Positions 23,612-33,154 are shown, counted from the first letter of the stretch. The stretch is 64,000 nt of DNA from Thermincola carboxydiphila (GCA_016841325.1 JAENZJ010000001.1:124001-188000), one strand, 5' to 3'. Numbers and translations: made by a program. Notes: a model not told the origin generated them from the letters alone.

Positions 23612-24529
23612 ATGGATATGTTCAGAAGGCTGGTAACAGGGGAAAATGGAAATGTTGCCGTGATTTCTGCGATTATATTTACCGTGCTGCTGGGGTTTGT
23701 AGCACTGGCAGTTGATGGAGGTCTCCTTTATCTGGAATATACCAGAGTTGCCCGTGGCGCTGATGCCGCTGCTTTGGCGGGAGCACAGGAACTGCCTGAT
23801 ACAGTGAAGGCTGCGGCCCGGGTATCAGAGTATCTCCAGAAAAATAATATTAATGCCGGTGTGCCTGACAATCTTGCAATTACTTTTGCACCCGGTAACA
23901 GGGAAATTACCGTTAAAGTACAAAAGCCTGTAGAGCTTCATTTTGCCACGGTATTAGGGTTAGACACGGCAAATGTAGATGGAATAGCTACGGCAAAGAT
24001 TTCTCCTGTCTCAAAAATAAGCGGTCTGATTCCCCTGGGGATTGATGAAAGTTTGCTGCCTCTGGAACATGGGCATCAGTACATTATCAAGGTTGGTAAT
24101 CCGAGTACAGGATGGACAGGAATAATAGAATATCCGGGCCAGTCAGGAAAAGATGACTACAGGGAAGCAGCTCTAAATGGTTATGATGGTATGGTGTCTA
24201 TTGACGATATCGTGGGAAAAGCTCCCGGAAATGCCACCGGGCCTACGATTGAAGGCATTCAGACACGAATTGACCAAATCAATGAAACCTGGAGTGATTA
24301 CAGTCCTGACAGTCCACGGATAGCATTAATTCCTGTCTATCGGAACCTTGGGATACTTCCCAATGAAGGCGTCCAGATTGTCGGTTTTGCCAGTGTCTTT
24401 CTGGAGAAGGTTGTCGGGCACGGGCTGGAAAATGATGTATATGTAAGGTATGTTAATTACACAGTATCCGGGGAAACGGATGATTCAATTACCGGATCGT
24501 ATTTAAACAGTGTTAAACTTATTGGGTGA
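23612..24529 (+). CDS. TadG-like pilus-assembly protein (copy 1)
   Basis: A 305-residue protein with an N-terminal transmembrane Tad domain: ENGNVAVISAIIF then LLGFVALAVDGGLLYLEY, followed by ADAAALAGAQELP, the usual start of TadG and other putative Flp-assembly proteins. The remaining 250 residues are outside the membrane and of unknown fold. It shares this start and much of its C-terminal half (GNATGPTIEGI, VQIVGFASVFLE, GETDDSI, SVKLIG) with the next gene, showing a tandem duplication. It has no von Willebrand domain of the kind seen in long proteobacterial TadG. ATG 23612 follows GGAGGGATG. Confidence 0.85.
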   Translation: MDMFRRLVTGENGNVAVISAIIFTVLLGFVALAVDGGLLYLEYTRVARGADAAALAGAQELPDTVKAAARVSEYLQKNNINAGVPDNLAITFAPGNREITVKVQKPVELHFATVLGLDTANVDGIATAKISPVSKISGLIPLGIDESLLPLEHGHQYIIKVGNPSTGWTGIIEYPGQSGKDDYREAALNGYDGMVSIDDIVGKAPGNATGPTIEGIQTRIDQINETWSDYSPDSPRIALIPVYRNLGILPNEGVQIVGFASVFLEKVVGHGLENDVYVRYVNYTVSGETDDSITGSYLNSVKLIG

Positions 24530-24610
24530 TATGGGTTCCATGAAGCGTTCCTGAACCTCTTTTGCCGGGGCCCTCATCAAAAACAGGTGAGATGAAAAGA
24601 GGTGTTCCAA

Positions 24611-25564
24611 ATGCAAAATTTAATAAGCAAGTTTTTTAAGGATGAAGAGGGACAGGTTATTGTCATCCTGGCTGTTGCTTTTACTGTATTGCTGGGTTTT
24701 GTCGGCCTGGCAGTAGATACCGGGGTGCTGTATCTGGAACACAATCGCCTTGTCAGGGCGGCAGATGCTGCCGCCCTGGCAGGGGCCCAGGAACTGCCGG
24801 CTAACCCGGCCAGGGCCGAAGAGATGGCTAAGGAATATGTCGGCAGGAATGGCATCAATCCGGAACAATTAAGTATTGATATTAGTGGTGACGAAAAAAC
24901 CATTACCGTCTCTGTTGATAAAAACGTCAATCTGGTCTTTGCCAAGGTTTTTGGCTATGACTCCCGTGAAGTGAGTACAGCGGTCAGCGCCAGGGTGGCT
25001 CCCGTAAAAAGTCTTCGCGGCGCAGTTCCCTTTTCTATAAAAGAGCAGGTATTTAATTACGGTGACCCTTATGTCTTAAAAGAAGGTGCGAGTGGACCGG
25101 GTTCTGATGGGGCCAGGTGGTGCGGCTGGTTTGGCGCCCTGGATTTTACAGGGGGCGGTGGCGGCGCCAGGGAATATGAAGATATGATTGTTCAGGGTTA
25201 TTCCGGAGAGATTTCCATTGGAGATATTATTGATATAGAACCGGGGAATATGGCCGGGCCTACCGCTGATGGTGTTATGGAACGCATTGAAAGTTGTAAC
25301 CATAACCCTTCGTGCACATGGAATAACCATGCTCCTGACTGCCCCAGAGTGATTTATGTGCCTATCGTTGAAGAATATTCAGGAACCGGTGGCAACAGAA
25401 GAGTCCAGGTGGTAGGTTTTGCCGCATTTTTCCTGGAAGGTGTGGATAACCACCATGGCAATAACGGTGATGTTTTGGGCAGGTTTATTTTTGAGACTGT
25501 ATCTGCGGAGACAGATGATTCCATTGACGGATATGGGTTGCAAAGTGTTAAGCTGCTGGAATAA
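24611..25564 (+). CDS. TadG-like pilus-assembly protein (copy 2)
   Basis: A 317-residue paralogue of the preceding protein: EEGQVIVILAVAFTVLLGFV opens the Tad domain, then AADAAALAGAQELP. The C-terminal half keeps GNMAGPTADGV, VQVVGFAAFFLE, AETDDSI and SVKLLE. It differs by extra Cys residues (WCGW, and a pair in ESCNHNPSCTW with another in DCPR) and a Gly-rich stretch, so it may form disulfides outside the cell. ATG 24611 lies seven bases after AAGAGGTG; GTG 24602 is an alternative. The CpaB gene follows after 35 bp. Confidence 0.85.
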   Translation: MQNLISKFFKDEEGQVIVILAVAFTVLLGFVGLAVDTGVLYLEHNRLVRAADAAALAGAQELPANPARAEEMAKEYVGRNGINPEQLSIDISGDEKTITVSVDKNVNLVFAKVFGYDSREVSTAVSARVAPVKSLRGAVPFSIKEQVFNYGDPYVLKEGASGPGSDGARWCGWFGALDFTGGGGGAREYEDMIVQGYSGEISIGDIIDIEPGNMAGPTADGVMERIESCNHNPSCTWNNHAPDCPRVIYVPIVEEYSGTGGNRRVQVVGFAAFFLEGVDNHHGNNGDVLGRFIFETVSAETDDSIDGYGLQSVKLLE

Positions 25565-25599
25565 CGGTTTTTATTTTATACTGGAAAGAAGGGAAAGGA

Positions 25600-26346
25600 A
25601 TGTCCAATAAGAAAGTCTTGTTGCTGGCGCTCTTATGCGGCCTTTTGACTGCAATTGCCCTGAATTTTTACCTGAAGTCTGTTCAGGAGGCTGCCACTAA
25701 CATAAAAACCAAGGCCGTAGTAGTTGCTGCCGCCAGGATTCCGGATAGGACCCTGATAACTGCCAATATGGTTACCGTGAAAGACATTCCGGTAGAATAT
25801 GTTAACAGCTATGCTGTCAGTGACATATCTCAGGTTGTGGGCTCAACTGCGCGGGCTGAAATTGAATCCGGAGAACAGGTATTACAGACCAAAATTGTCA
25901 GGGAGGACAGCAACCGGCAGTCTTTAGCCTATTCTGTCCCTCTTGGAATGCGGGCGATAGCTGTTAATATTAACGAACAAACCGGGGTCGGGGGACTTCT
26001 TAGGCCCGGAGACCGTGTTGATGTACTCGGCACAGTGGAAGTGGAGATTTTTAGTGCAGACCCTAATGTAAATACAGTACGGGAAACAAAGACCCATGTT
26101 GTCCTTCAGAATGTTGAAGTCCTGGCCGTGGGCAGCGATATTGGAAGCCCTGAGGAGGGACAGGAAGAAAAGGAAGAAAGCAAACCAAAACCTGCCGGTA
26201 CTGTTACTTTGGCTGTGCCTACTGAAAAGACACAGTTGGTAGCCCACATAGCATCCAAGGGAGATTTGTACCTGACTCTGCGTGCGCCTGCAGATAACAG
26301 CGTAGAAGACAGGCCATCAATCGATTCACTGGAACTTCTCAAATAA
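25600..26346 (+). CDS. cpaB: Flp pilus assembly protein CpaB
   Basis: A 248-residue protein with an N-terminal membrane anchor (KVLLLALLCGLLTAIALNFY, about residues 5-24), a SAF domain (VVVAAARIPDRTLITANMV, about 40-105) and an RcpC/CpaB domain (MRAIAVNINEQTGVGGLLRPGDRVDVLG, about 120-147). CpaB is thought to help organise the Tad secretion complex outside the inner membrane. A Glu/Lys-rich linker (EEGQEEKEESKPKPAG) separates two parts of the C-terminal domain. In diderm bacteria CpaB works with the secretin CpaC; no secretin gene is present here. The start ATG 25600 follows AAAGGA. Confidence 0.9.
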   Translation: MSNKKVLLLALLCGLLTAIALNFYLKSVQEAATNIKTKAVVVAAARIPDRTLITANMVTVKDIPVEYVNSYAVSDISQVVGSTARAEIESGEQVLQTKIVREDSNRQSLAYSVPLGMRAIAVNINEQTGVGGLLRPGDRVDVLGTVEVEIFSADPNVNTVRETKTHVVLQNVEVLAVGSDIGSPEEGQEEKEESKPKPAGTVTLAVPTEKTQLVAHIASKGDLYLTLRAPADNSVEDRPSIDSLELLK

Positions 26347-26361
26347 ACGGAGGCGAGTCTG

Positions 26362-27576
26362 ATGGCAATAAAAATCTTAATAGTTGATGATGTCACAGAA
26401 ACCAGGGAAAATATTAAACGGCTGCTTTATTTTGAAAAAGATATGATGATTGTCGGTGAAGCTGCTGACGGAGAAGAAGCTATCAGGCAAACCGGGAAGC
26501 TAAATCCTGATATACTGTTGATGGATATCAATATGCCGGCAATGGATGGAATAACGGCCACCGAGGAAATCTCTCTTAAGTACCCCAGGGCAGCGATTAT
26601 CATTATGTCAGTTCAGGGTGAGCAGGAATACCTGAAAAAGGCCATGGTAGCCGGGGCAAGGGAGTATATGGTAAAACCCTTTAGCACTGACGAACTGGTG
26701 AATACTATCAGGAAGGTTTATGAACTGGAACAGAAACGCAGGATCCAGCTGACTGAGCCTTCAGTTGTAAGGCAGATGCAGCGTGACCCGCAGATTATTA
26801 CTGTGTTTTCCACTAAAGGCGGTGTTGGCAGGACAACTGTGGCCACTAATCTTGCAGTAAGCCTGGCTGAAGAGACCAGGAAAAAAGTGGCCATAATTGA
26901 TTTGGACCTGCAGTTCGGGGATGTAGCCATAATGTTGAACGTGGTCCCGAAAAGGACCATAACTGAATTGATTCAGGATATCGGACAAATGGATGCAGAG
27001 CTAATGGAAAGTTATCTGGTTACACATCCGACTGGTGTCAGGGTCCTTCCGTGCCCTACCAGGCCCGAATATTCAGAACTGATTACCGGAAGTCATGTGG
27101 AAAAAATTCTCGGTATCCTGAAACAGACTTATGATTATGTAGTTGTTGATACTCCGTCATTTTTCCATGAGACAACCCTTAGCGCTCTTGACCTCAGTCA
27201 CCAGATTATGCTCCTGATTTCACTGGACCTGCCCACTATCAAGAATGTCAAACTGGGGCTGGAAGTCCTTGATTCCCTGCACCTGAAAGGGAAGGTTAAG
27301 TTAATTTTAAACCGGTCTTCAAGTGATATCGGAATTAAGTGTGAAGATATGGAAGAAAGTATCGGCCTTCAGGTTGCTGCCCATGTTCCCAGTGACGGTC
27401 GTACTGTTATAGGTTCTGTGAACAAGGGTAATCCCTTCGTAATATCCAATCCCCATACCAGAATTTCAGAAAGCATCAGTGAATTGGCACATATGGTTAT
27501 GCAGGGTGAGCCCCAAAAACAGAAGGTGGCTGAAGGGGAAAAGAGGAAAGGTCTGTTTGGAAAGTTATTCGGATAG
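26362..27576 (+). CDS. tadZ: TadZ/CpaE-type ATPase with an intact receiver domain
   Basis: A 404-residue fusion. The receiver domain (about 1-120) keeps the acidic pair (IVDDV), the phosphoacceptor Asp55 (LLMDINMPAMDG), Ser/Thr (IIMSVQG) and the Lys of MVKPFS. A MinD/ParA-like ATPase (about 142-375) follows, with the deviant Walker A KGGVGRTTVATN beginning at Lys152 and IDLDLQFGDVA as the second metal block. TadZ/CpaE proteins localise the pilus machine to a cell pole. Many known family members have degenerate receivers, so a complete phosphorylation site suggests two-component input, possibly from the kinase at 19275. The start ATG 26362 follows GGAGGCGAG. Confidence 0.9.
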   Translation: MAIKILIVDDVTETRENIKRLLYFEKDMMIVGEAADGEEAIRQTGKLNPDILLMDINMPAMDGITATEEISLKYPRAAIIIMSVQGEQEYLKKAMVAGAREYMVKPFSTDELVNTIRKVYELEQKRRIQLTEPSVVRQMQRDPQIITVFSTKGGVGRTTVATNLAVSLAEETRKKVAIIDLDLQFGDVAIMLNVVPKRTITELIQDIGQMDAELMESYLVTHPTGVRVLPCPTRPEYSELITGSHVEKILGILKQTYDYVVVDTPSFFHETTLSALDLSHQIMLLISLDLPTIKNVKLGLEVLDSLHLKGKVKLILNRSSSDIGIKCEDMEESIGLQVAAHVPSDGRTVIGSVNKGNPFVISNPHTRISESISELAHMVMQGEPQKQKVAEGEKRKGLFGKLFG

Positions 27577-27612
27577 TGAGCAGTTAACATAATTTGGTGA
27601 GGGGTGTTAGGT

Positions 27613-28989
27613 ATGTCGCTGTTAAAACGGCTGGAAAAAGAAAAAACAGCCCTTGGTGAAGGAACGGAAAAGGCGGACAAGTCGGCAAAGACATCAGTCG
27701 TCAAACAGGACCCTTATAAAGAACTCAAAATTCAGATACATAAAAGGGTTATTGAGGAATTGGATAATGAAGCAATGCAGGCTGACAGCCAGGATGAAGA
27801 AGATTCAAAAAAGCTGAGGGAGATTATTGACACGATTGTTAACGATATGCTTGACCAGGAGGCTGCATATATTCCCAGGGCTGACAGGACAAAAATTATA
27901 TCTGAAATAATTGATGAGGTTATTGGATTGGGCCCGATTACGCCACTTCTTAATGACCCCACGGTATCAGAGGTAATGGTTAACAATCCAAACCAGGTTT
28001 ATGTAGAGCGGAACGGTAAGCTTGTCCTGACTGATGTGACCTTTAGGGATAATGAGCATGTCATGCATATTATTGAAAAGATTGTTGCCCCTATCGGCAG
28101 GAGGGTTGACGAAAGTTCCCCAATGGTTGATGCCCGGCTGCCGGACGGTTCCCGTGTTAATGCGATTATCCCGCCTCTTGCCTTAAAAGGGCCGACTATA
28201 ACCATTCGAAAATTTTCCAGAGACCCCTTAAAAATTGAAGACCTGATCAGGTTCGGCTCCCTGACTCCTGAGATGGCCAAGTTTCTCGAGGCCTGTGTCA
28301 AGGCCAGGCTTAACATAGTGGTGTCAGGGGGTACAGGGTCAGGAAAAACAACCACACTTAACGTGTTGTCCTCATTTATCCCCAATGATGAGCGGATTGT
28401 CACCTGTGAGGATGCTGCCGAGATCCAGCTCAGGCAGGAACATGTCATTACCTTGGAAAGCCGTCCGCCCAACATTGAGGGTAAAGGTGCAGTGACTATA
28501 CGGGATCTGGTAAAGAACTGCCTGCGGATGCGCCCGGACCGGATTGTAGTCGGTGAGGTCCGCAGCGGTGAGGCTCTCGATATGCTCCAGGCTATGAATA
28601 CCGGACATGACGGGTCACTGACAACAGGACATGCCAACTCACCCCGTGATATGCTGGCCAGGCTGGAAACAATGGTTCTAATGGCCGGGATGGACCTTCC
28701 CGTAAGGGCCATCAGGGAGCAGATGGCTTCAGCGATTGATATGATTGTTCAGCAGAGCAGGCTAAAAGACGGGTCCAGGAAGATTACACATATCACCGAA
28801 GTATTGGGGCTTGAAAGTGATACCATCGTATTGCAGGATATCTTTGTCTATGAACAAAAAGGGGTTGATGAAAACGGTAAACTGATAGGGCGCTTCAGAC
28901 CGACAGGTATCAGGCCCAAATTCCTTAGCAAGCTGGAAGCAGCGGGTATTAAGCTGCCTGATGATATTTTTTCAATGCCTCCGCTATAA
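27613..28989 (+). CDS. tadA: Tad pilus secretion ATPase (CpaF/TadA)
   Basis: A 458-residue type II/IV secretion ATPase that powers Flp pilus assembly. The N-terminal domain (about 1-130) is followed by VSEVMVNNPNQVYVERNGKL, the Walker A VSGGTGSGKTTTLNVLSSF near residue 240, an Asp box (RIVTCEDAAEIQL), Walker B region (RPDRIVVGEVRSGEALDML) and His box (GHDGSLTTGHANSP). Length and motif order are normal for CpaF. ATG 27613 is nine bases downstream of the alternative GTG 27604. Neighbours tadZ upstream and tadB/tadC downstream confirm the assignment. Confidence 0.95.
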   Translation: MSLLKRLEKEKTALGEGTEKADKSAKTSVVKQDPYKELKIQIHKRVIEELDNEAMQADSQDEEDSKKLREIIDTIVNDMLDQEAAYIPRADRTKIISEIIDEVIGLGPITPLLNDPTVSEVMVNNPNQVYVERNGKLVLTDVTFRDNEHVMHIIEKIVAPIGRRVDESSPMVDARLPDGSRVNAIIPPLALKGPTITIRKFSRDPLKIEDLIRFGSLTPEMAKFLEACVKARLNIVVSGGTGSGKTTTLNVLSSFIPNDERIVTCEDAAEIQLRQEHVITLESRPPNIEGKGAVTIRDLVKNCLRMRPDRIVVGEVRSGEALDMLQAMNTGHDGSLTTGHANSPRDMLARLETMVLMAGMDLPVRAIREQMASAIDMIVQQSRLKDGSRKITHITEVLGLESDTIVLQDIFVYEQKGVDENGKLIGRFRPTGIRPKFLSKLEAAGIKLPDDIFSMPPL

Positions 28990-29017
28990 ATATATGGTTA
29001 TTCCGGGAGGGAACATT

Positions 29018-29989
29018 ATGTATCTTTCTCTAATACTGGTGCTGGTATTCCTGTTTGTCTCGCTTTTAATATACGGCCTTTATCTTACGGCTACGGCCGG
29101 TAAACGGGAGTTAAGCAGCCGGATGAAAACTTACACCGCCAAAACAGGTGAACTGACCCAGAAAACCGGTTTAAAAGACCGGGTAAGTAATTTTGACTGG
29201 AAAATAGCATTTCAGGAAGCCAGCAAAGTATTTGCTGCCAAACAATTCACCAAAAAAGTGGAAACTGAGCTTATCAAAGCTGATATCCCCTTAAGAGGTG
29301 AGGAATTTGTCCTAATAATTGTACTGGTCATGGCCGGGCTGGGTCTCTTGTTTAGCATCATTACCCAAAACATTATTTTAGGCTGGCTCGGAGCAGTAGC
29401 AGGATTTATTCTGCCCAGGTTTGTTATCAAAAGGATAAAAACAAAGAGGGCCCAAAAATTCAATTCTCAAATAGGGGATTCTCTTGTAGTTATGGCAAAC
29501 TCGATGAGGGCGGGCTTTAGTTTTATGCAGGCCATGGAAATGGTTGCCAAGGAAATGCCGGCACCGATAAGTGATGAATTTAACCGGGCGCTCCGGGAAA
29601 TGAACCTTGGAACTCCGACAGAGGAGGCTCTGATGAATATAACCGAAAGAATAGAAAGTGAGGACATGGATCTGGTTATCACTGCGGTACTTATCCAGAG
29701 ACAGGTCGGGGGAAACCTGTCAGAGGTTCTTGAGGGTATTTCACATACTATCAGGGAACGCATCCGAATTAAAGGTGAAATTAAAACCCTTACCGCTCAG
29801 GGGAGGATATCAGGAATGGTTGTGGGATTTCTCCCCATTGCCATCGGGCTGATCCTTTCTGTGATAAATCCGTCATATATCGGTACTTTGTTCACCAATC
29901 CCATTGGCTGGGGGCTGCTTATAGCAGGTGTTATATCCCAGACTATAGGAATCGCACTTATCAAAAAATCTGTTGATATTAAGGTGTAA
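29018..29989 (+). CDS. tadB: Tad pilus inner-membrane platform protein TadB
   Basis: A 323-residue T2SF-family membrane protein. An N-terminal transmembrane segment (about 1-24), a cytoplasmic region, two central segments (about 88-130), the T2SF domain with SLVVMANSMRAGFSFMQAM and LIQRQVGGNLSEVLEGIS, and two C-terminal segments match TadB. It forms the membrane platform with TadC and is driven by the TadA ATPase. The start ATG 29018 follows GGGAGG; the longer upstream frame overlaps the tadA end and is rejected. Confidence 0.92.
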   Translation: MYLSLILVLVFLFVSLLIYGLYLTATAGKRELSSRMKTYTAKTGELTQKTGLKDRVSNFDWKIAFQEASKVFAAKQFTKKVETELIKADIPLRGEEFVLIIVLVMAGLGLLFSIITQNIILGWLGAVAGFILPRFVIKRIKTKRAQKFNSQIGDSLVVMANSMRAGFSFMQAMEMVAKEMPAPISDEFNRALREMNLGTPTEEALMNITERIESEDMDLVITAVLIQRQVGGNLSEVLEGISHTIRERIRIKGEIKTLTAQGRISGMVVGFLPIAIGLILSVINPSYIGTLFTNPIGWGLLIAGVISQTIGIALIKKSVDIKV

Positions 29990-30004
29990 ACAGGAGGGGT
30001 CTTA

Positions 30005-30922
30005 ATGAAGTACCTGATTTTTTGCTTTGGGTTCCTCTCGGTATTCCTCTTTATATACGGGATATATATCTCGATTTATCAGGAGCGCTTTGCGGTTACC
30101 CGGAGGATGCAGGAAATTGCCAGCAGCCTGCGCCGTAAGCCCCAGCTTAATGATGAACTCAGCAAGCCTTTTGTAGAACGGGTCTTTCGCCCGCTTTTGC
30201 TGAAAATGTCAGCACATATTGGCAAATTGACACCTGCCAGGAAAAAGGTCAGCCTGCACAAAAAACTGGTTATGGCCGGAAACCCCGGAAACCTTACACC
30301 AAATGAGTTTGTGGTCATTCAGTACGGATGTGCCATAGGTTTTCCTGCAGTGGTTTTTTTAATGGCCCTGCCTCTGGGCTGGAGTCCGGGAACGATTCTG
30401 GTGTTTATGATCCTGGCTTGTATAGCAGGCATAATCCTTCCTGACTACTATCTGAAGATGTGTGCCGGCAGAAGAAGGGAAGAGGTGCAGGATAACCTTC
30501 CTGATGTCCTGGATCTGCTCACTGTAAGTGTGGAAGCAGGACTGGGTTTTGATGCTGCCCTGGTTAAAGTTGTGGAAAAGACTAAAGGGGTGGTCTCACA
30601 GGAATTTAACAGGGTATTACAGGAAATAAAAATGGGCAAACCAAGGCGCGATGCGCTTCGGGATTTGGGTAACCGGTCTGGGGTTGATGATATGGTGGCA
30701 TTTGTTGGCTCAATTATTCAGGCTGACCAGTTGGGGGTCAGTATTGGTAATGTACTCCGCCTCCAGTCGGAACAGATGCGCCAGAAAAGAAGGCAAAGGG
30801 CTGAGGAAAAGGCTATGAAGGCACCTATCAAAATGTTAATACCTTTGATTCTCTTTATTTTCCCCACGATTTTTATTGTAGTCCTCGGTCCGGCTGCTAT
30901 TCAGATAATGGATATTTTTTAA
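30005..30922 (+). CDS. tadC: Tad pilus inner-membrane platform protein TadC
   Basis: A 305-residue T2SF-family protein with an N-terminal transmembrane segment, a basic cytoplasmic region, a central pair of segments and the T2SF domain (LPDVLDLLTVSVEAGLGFDA, VGSIIQADQLGVSIGNVLR) followed by a terminal pair (about 275-305). It is the partner of TadB. AGGAGGGG precedes ATG 30005. Its stop overlaps the start of the DUF192 gene (TAATG), indicating translational coupling. Confidence 0.92.
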   Translation: MKYLIFCFGFLSVFLFIYGIYISIYQERFAVTRRMQEIASSLRRKPQLNDELSKPFVERVFRPLLLKMSAHIGKLTPARKKVSLHKKLVMAGNPGNLTPNEFVVIQYGCAIGFPAVVFLMALPLGWSPGTILVFMILACIAGIILPDYYLKMCAGRRREEVQDNLPDVLDLLTVSVEAGLGFDAALVKVVEKTKGVVSQEFNRVLQEIKMGKPRRDALRDLGNRSGVDDMVAFVGSIIQADQLGVSIGNVLRLQSEQMRQKRRQRAEEKAMKAPIKMLIPLILFIFPTIFIVVLGPAAIQIMDIF

Positions 30923-31287
30923 TGAACGGCCAACTGGTTAATATCAGCAAAGACATTACCCTTGCCGACCGGGTTGAGATCGCCCGGACCTGGCTGACTC
31001 GCCTGAAAGGCCTCCTGGGAAGGGACCGGCTCCCGGAAGGTCACTGCCTGGTAATTACTCCATGCAGGTCAGTACATACCCATTTTATGAAATTCAATAT
31101 TGATGTCCTCTTTGTTGACTCTTCCGGACGAATAGTTTACCTGGTGGAAAACATGCCTCCATTCAGAATTACACCCAGTATCAGCCAGGCCGGTTTTGTT
31201 GTCGAATTACCTGCAGGTACTGTAAGCTCAACAGGGACTTCCGTAAATGACTGTATAAATTTTGTTCCTGAATTGCTCGAAAAGTGA
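30922..31287 (+). CDS. DUF192 family protein
   Basis: A 121-residue small beta-rich protein. ARTWLTRLKGLLGRDRLPEG, the CRSVHTHFMKFNIDVLFVD block and AGFVVELPAGTV are the DUF192 signature; the His-Thr-Phe-Met-like central block is its most conserved part. Its biochemical role is not established. It has no clear signal peptide. The one-base overlap with tadC implies it belongs to the Tad operon; a link to pilus function is inferred from this coupling only. Confidence 0.85.
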   Translation: MNGQLVNISKDITLADRVEIARTWLTRLKGLLGRDRLPEGHCLVITPCRSVHTHFMKFNIDVLFVDSSGRIVYLVENMPPFRITPSISQAGFVVELPAGTVSSTGTSVNDCINFVPELLEK

Positions 31288-31302
31288 ACGTTCCTGTAAA
31301 AT

Positions 31303-31328
31303 ACAGACAAATGACTGTCTGTTAATCT
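31303..31328 (+). terminator. Weak hairpin at the end of the Tad operon
   Basis: ACAGACA (31303-31309) and TGTCTGT (31316-31322) pair around AATGAC; TAATCT follows, a poor U tract. It may mark the end of the Tad unit. Confidence 0.35.
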
Positions 31329-31386
31329 GGCAGATTTGCAGGGATTAATGGGCTGGATGTCGAATATGGTAACAGGGGGTGTTACC

Positions 31387-33111
31387 ATGGCAGGGGCCAG
31401 AAAAGGTTTTTTGCACGGACTTTATGTATGGCTGGTTATCTTTTTGGGATATGGTATGCTTACTGCCATTCTGAAGGCAGAACCCCTGGATGTGGACCTC
31501 TGGAGAGAATACGCAGTATTGGTGGTTCTCGGGGTCCTGGCTGAATGGTTCGTAGTTTCCGTGCCCCAGGGAAGCCTCTCTCTGGGGTTTGCTGTTGTCT
31601 TTGTGTCCTTCATCAGGTTTGATGCCACCACAACAGTTCTGGTAAGTGTCCTTAGCGCTTTTATAGCCAACAGTATTTTCAGCAAAGACAGCTTTTTCCG
31701 GTCAACACTTTTTAACGGCGCCCAGTATACTATTTCCGCGGTGGCCGCATCGGCACTGTATTTTTATACAGGCGGACAGGTTGCTGATAAAATATCGGCT
31801 GCCAACTTTATCCCACTGGCGGTTTTCGTAATTACATATTTCTTTGTCAATCACTTCCTGGTGACCCTGTTCCTGTGGCCGTCCTTCCGGATGCAGAGGT
31901 GGTCTGTATGGAGATCGGCTCTGAAATGGGACTGTCTCACCTACATGTTTACAGCCCCCATCGGGATTCTGATGGCCCTGATCTATGAGAAGACAGGGAC
32001 CCTCGGAGCGGTACTGCTTTTCATTCCCCTGTTGACTTTAAAGTATCTGCTCAGGCTGTACATCAATCTGGAAACGGCCAATAAGGAGCTTTCTGCCCTT
32101 TATGAGGTAGCCAAAAACCTCGGCTCCAACCTGGAACTCTCCAAAACACTGGGCCTGATTCTTTCTGAGACCAAAAGGGTGGTTAATTACCATACAGGTA
32201 TTATTTACCTATGGGAGGAGGAGGAACGGCTGCTGGTCCCTGCGGCCATTAAGAGTCCCTTTGCCGAAAAGCTCCGGAGTATTACCTATTCTTTAGAAGA
32301 GGGCCTGATTGGACAGGCTGCCAAGACCGGTCAGCCGGAAATCGTCTATGACTCTAAAAGGGACAGCCGTATGAGGAGCATTCCGGGAATAAACCAGTTC
32401 CTCAGGTCATTGCTGATTATTCCCCTGTCAATGGATAATAAGCTGATAGGGGTAATTGCCATCGGGAAAAAGGAACCCTATGCCTTTGGGCAGAAACAGG
32501 TCCGCATATTAAGCAGCCTGGGTGGTCAGGCAGCAGTTGCCATGGCTAATGCGATGCTGTATAAAAAGATTGAAAAACTGGCTATTACCGATGGCCTTAC
32601 CAAGGTTTATAACCACAGGTACTTTTATAAGAAGATGGAAGAAGAAAGCGAGAGATACCGCAGGTATGGGACGGTTTTTTCCTTCATTATGCTTGACCTG
32701 GATTATTTCAAGAGATTTAATGACAAGTACGGCCACCGTGCCGGGGACCATGCCCTGTATACCGTAGCCCAGGTGATCAAAAAAAGCACGCGGATGCTTG
32801 ATGTGGTCAGCCGTTACGGGGGCGAAGAGTTTGCCGTGATTCTGCCGGAAACTGATGCCGCAGCCGCCAGGGTGGTTGCGGAACGAATCCTTCACGCTGT
32901 CCGGGATACATATTTTTCTGTTTCCGATGACCATCCTCCGGTACACATTACTGTAAGCATAGGTGTAGCCACCTGCCCGCAGGATGCCGAAAATATTAAT
33001 GACCTCATTGAAATGGCTGATAAGGCCCTTTATTACTCCAAAGAGACGGGCAAAAACAAGGTATCGGTCTGGTCTGAAGTACCTGTCAATGCCTTGGTTG
33101 ATAACGGCTGA
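31387..33111 (+). CDS. Membrane GAF-GGDEF diguanylate cyclase
   Basis: A 574-residue protein: an N-terminal region of about seven or eight transmembrane segments (residues 5-225), a GAF domain (about 250-395) and a GGDEF domain (about 405-565). The active-site loop is GGEEF at 478-482, preceded by an RMLD inhibitory site (RxxD five residues before it). FKRFNDKYGHRAGD retains the Asn and Asp that recognise guanine in PleD-like enzymes, so it should make c-di-GMP from two GTP under product inhibition. ATG 31387 after AGGGGGTG is preferred to upstream in-frame starts. It follows the Tad locus whose leaders are c-di-GMP riboswitches. Confidence 0.9.
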   Translation: MAGARKGFLHGLYVWLVIFLGYGMLTAILKAEPLDVDLWREYAVLVVLGVLAEWFVVSVPQGSLSLGFAVVFVSFIRFDATTTVLVSVLSAFIANSIFSKDSFFRSTLFNGAQYTISAVAASALYFYTGGQVADKISAANFIPLAVFVITYFFVNHFLVTLFLWPSFRMQRWSVWRSALKWDCLTYMFTAPIGILMALIYEKTGTLGAVLLFIPLLTLKYLLRLYINLETANKELSALYEVAKNLGSNLELSKTLGLILSETKRVVNYHTGIIYLWEEEERLLVPAAIKSPFAEKLRSITYSLEEGLIGQAAKTGQPEIVYDSKRDSRMRSIPGINQFLRSLLIIPLSMDNKLIGVIAIGKKEPYAFGQKQVRILSSLGGQAAVAMANAMLYKKIEKLAITDGLTKVYNHRYFYKKMEEESERYRRYGTVFSFIMLDLDYFKRFNDKYGHRAGDHALYTVAQVIKKSTRMLDVVSRYGGEEFAVILPETDAAAARVVAERILHAVRDTYFSVSDDHPPVHITVSIGVATCPQDAENINDLIEMADKALYYSKETGKNKVSVWSEVPVNALVDNG

Positions 33112-33154
33112 ACCGGTACCGGCCTGAACAGTGGGCAAAATATGACAAAAAGTA

